Positions 62,733 to 64,000 of a stretch of 64,000 bases of DNA are shown one piece after another. Below the pieces are notes generated by a model. It did not search any database. It was given only the letters and a program-made list of their open reading frames with translations, and was not told the origin of the DNA. The stretch comes from Brachybacterium sacelli. Its GTDB lineage: Bacteria; Actinomycetota; Actinomycetes; Actinomycetales; Dermabacteraceae. The stretch is taken from the NCBI RefSeq assembly GCF_017876545.1, contig NZ_JAGIOD010000001.1:2232001-2296000 (forward strand), in the 5' to 3' direction. The position numbers and the translations under genes were made by a program. The stretch's first letter is position 1; each line of letters begins with the position of its first letter.

Positions 62733-64000
62733 GTGTTCAACAATCTCTCCGATCGCATCACAGCGTCGCTCAAGGGTCTGCGCGGCCACGGCCGCCTCAC
62801 CGAAGCGGACGTCGACAAGACGATCCGCGAGATCCGCCGTGCCCTGCTCGACGCCGACGTCGCCGTCTCCGTCGTGCGCGATTTCACCGGCCGTGTGCGA
62901 GAGCGCGCGCTGGGCGAAGAGGTCTCCAAGGCCCTGAACCCGGCCCAGCAGGTCGTCAAGATCGTCAACGACGAGCTCGTCGAGGTGCTCGGCGGCGCCA
63001 CCGGCGAACTGCAGTGGGCGAAGAACCCGCCGACGGTCATCATGCTGGCCGGCCTGCAGGGTGCCGGCAAGACCACCCTCGCCGGCAAGCTCGCGACCTG
63101 GATGAAGTCCGAAGGACACACCCCGCTGCTGGTCGCCGCGGACCTCCAGCGCCCCAACGCCGTGAACCAGCTGCAGATCGTCGGCGAACGCGCCGGCGTC
63201 CCGGTGTTCGCCCCCGAGCCCGGCAACGGCGTCGGCAATCCGGTGCTGGTCGCCATGAACGGCGTCTCCACCGCGCAGTTCCAGCAGCACGACGTGGTCA
63301 TCGTCGACACCGCGGGCCGGCTCGGCATCGACGAGGAGATGATGCAGCAGGCGCGGGACATCCGCGATGCCGTCAATCCTCACGAGACCCTGTTCGTCGT
63401 CGACGCGATGATCGGCCAGGACGCGGCGCGGGTCGCCGAGGCCTTCCGCGACGGCGTCGGCTTCACCGGCGTGGTGCTCTCCAAGCTCGACGGCGACGCC
63501 CGCGGCGGCGCCGCGCTGTCGATCACCGGCGTCACCCAGCGTCCGATCCTCTTCGCCTCCACCGGCGAGAGCCTCGAGGACTTCGAGCGGTTCCACCCGG
63601 ACCGCATGGCCAATCGCATCCTCGACATGGGCGACGTGCTCACCCTCATCGAGCAGGCCGAGAAGGCCTTCGACCAGAAGGAAGCCGAGAAGGCGGCGCA
63701 GAAGCTCGCCTCCGGCGAGGACTTCACCCTCGAGGACTTCCTCGCCCAGATGCAGCAGCTCAAGGGCATGGGCAACATCAAGAAGATGCTCGGGATGCTG
63801 CCGAACATGGGCCAGTACCGCGAGCAGCTCGAGAACTTCGACGAGGGCGAGATCGGCCGCATCGAGGCGATCATCCGCTCGATGACGCCCGAGGAGCGCA
63901 CCAACCCCAAGATCCTCAACGGCTCCCGCCGGGGCCGCATCGCCAAGGGCTCCGGCACCACGGTCCAGCAGATCAACCAGCTGCTCGAGCGCTTCAAGCA
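62733..64000 (+). CDS. ffh: signal recognition particle protein Ffh, cut by the window edge
   Basis: The first 422 residues of Ffh are present; the frame runs off the right edge. The GTG start gives MFNNLSDRITASLKGLRGHGRLTEADVD-type N-domain sequence. The G-domain has GLQGAGKTTLAGKLA, AADLQRPNAVNQL, DTAGRLGIDEEMM, SKLDGDARGGAALSI and STGESLEDFERFHPDRMANRI. The M-domain then begins, with the methionine-rich MQQLKGMGNIKKMLGMLPNM loop that holds signal peptides and the GSRRGRIAKGSGT helix that binds 4.5S RNA. It works with FtsY. Confidence 0.97.
   Translation, partial: MFNNLSDRITASLKGLRGHGRLTEADVDKTIREIRRALLDADVAVSVVRDFTGRVRERALGEEVSKALNPAQQVVKIVNDELVEVLGGATGELQWAKNPPTVIMLAGLQGAGKTTLAGKLATWMKSEGHTPLLVAADLQRPNAVNQLQIVGERAGVPVFAPEPGNGVGNPVLVAMNGVSTAQFQQHDVVIVDTAGRLGIDEEMMQQARDIRDAVNPHETLFVVDAMIGQDAARVAEAFRDGVGFTGVVLSKLDGDARGGAALSITGVTQRPILFASTGESLEDFERFHPDRMANRILDMGDVLTLIEQAEKAFDQKEAEKAAQKLASGEDFTLEDFLAQMQQLKGMGNIKKMLGMLPNMGQYREQLENFDEGEIGRIEAIIRSMTPEERTNPKILNGSRRGRIAKGSGTTVQQINQLLERFK

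Overview
The window is very GC-rich DNA from a high-GC Gram-positive bacterium. Gene content and order (clpP1-clpP2-clpX after tig, folC-DUF4233-ndk, ftsY-amt-PII-glnD-ffh, a translational T-box before ileS) fit an actinobacterium of the order Micrococcales. A Brachybacterium-like (Dermabacteraceae) host is my inference from memory of such genomes; nothing was searched.

Layout. 0-2.2 kb: alkylation repair (ogt plus an Ada/AlkA fusion). 2.3-4.0 kb: a methyltransferase-AraC fusion followed by a VOC protein. 4.0-7.4 kb: an ABC-2 exporter divergent from a histidine kinase/NarL-type regulator pair, with a perfect 20-bp inverted repeat between them. 7.4-14.5 kb: tRNA-Gly, tRNA-Pro, trigger factor, a RibD/DHFR-like protein, an NlpC/P60 wall hydrolase, clpP1, clpP2, clpX and chorismate mutase. 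14.6-24.4 kb: a complete selenocysteine island. It holds a formate dehydrogenase whose alpha subunit has an in-frame UGA followed by a SECIS hairpin, its Fe-S and NrfD-type subunits, selD, a tRNA-Sec gene, selA and selB. 24.4-26.4 kb: a small membrane protein and a WXG100-like secreted-type protein. 26.4-33.9 kb: valS, a phosphoesterase, lipoate-protein ligase and an ABC-2 exporter.

34.0-43.4 kb is an insertion-sequence cluster. A 13E12/DUF222-HNH gene is split by an IS256-family copy and an IS3-family element. After a dicarboxylate symporter and an SDR gene, an IS481-family element is itself split by a second, apparently identical IS256 copy. The target duplications of all four insertions (8, 3, 6 and 8 bp) can be read, and removing the insertions restores both broken reading frames exactly.

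43.7-64.0 kb: small membrane proteins, a stand-alone [2Fe-2S] ferredoxin, an OmpR-type two-component system, T-box-ileS, a lipoprotein, a second WXG100-like protein (with an alpha/beta-hydrolase domain) and its coupled partner, folC, DUF4233, ndk, ftsY, amt-glnK-glnD and the start of ffh.

How the genes work together. selD, selA, tRNA-Sec and SelB make and deliver selenocysteine to the one selenoprotein visible here, the adjacent formate dehydrogenase. Trigger factor and ClpP1P2-ClpX cover folding and proteolysis. FtsY and Ffh are the two GTPases of co-translational targeting. Amt, GlnK and GlnD form the nitrogen-sensing unit.
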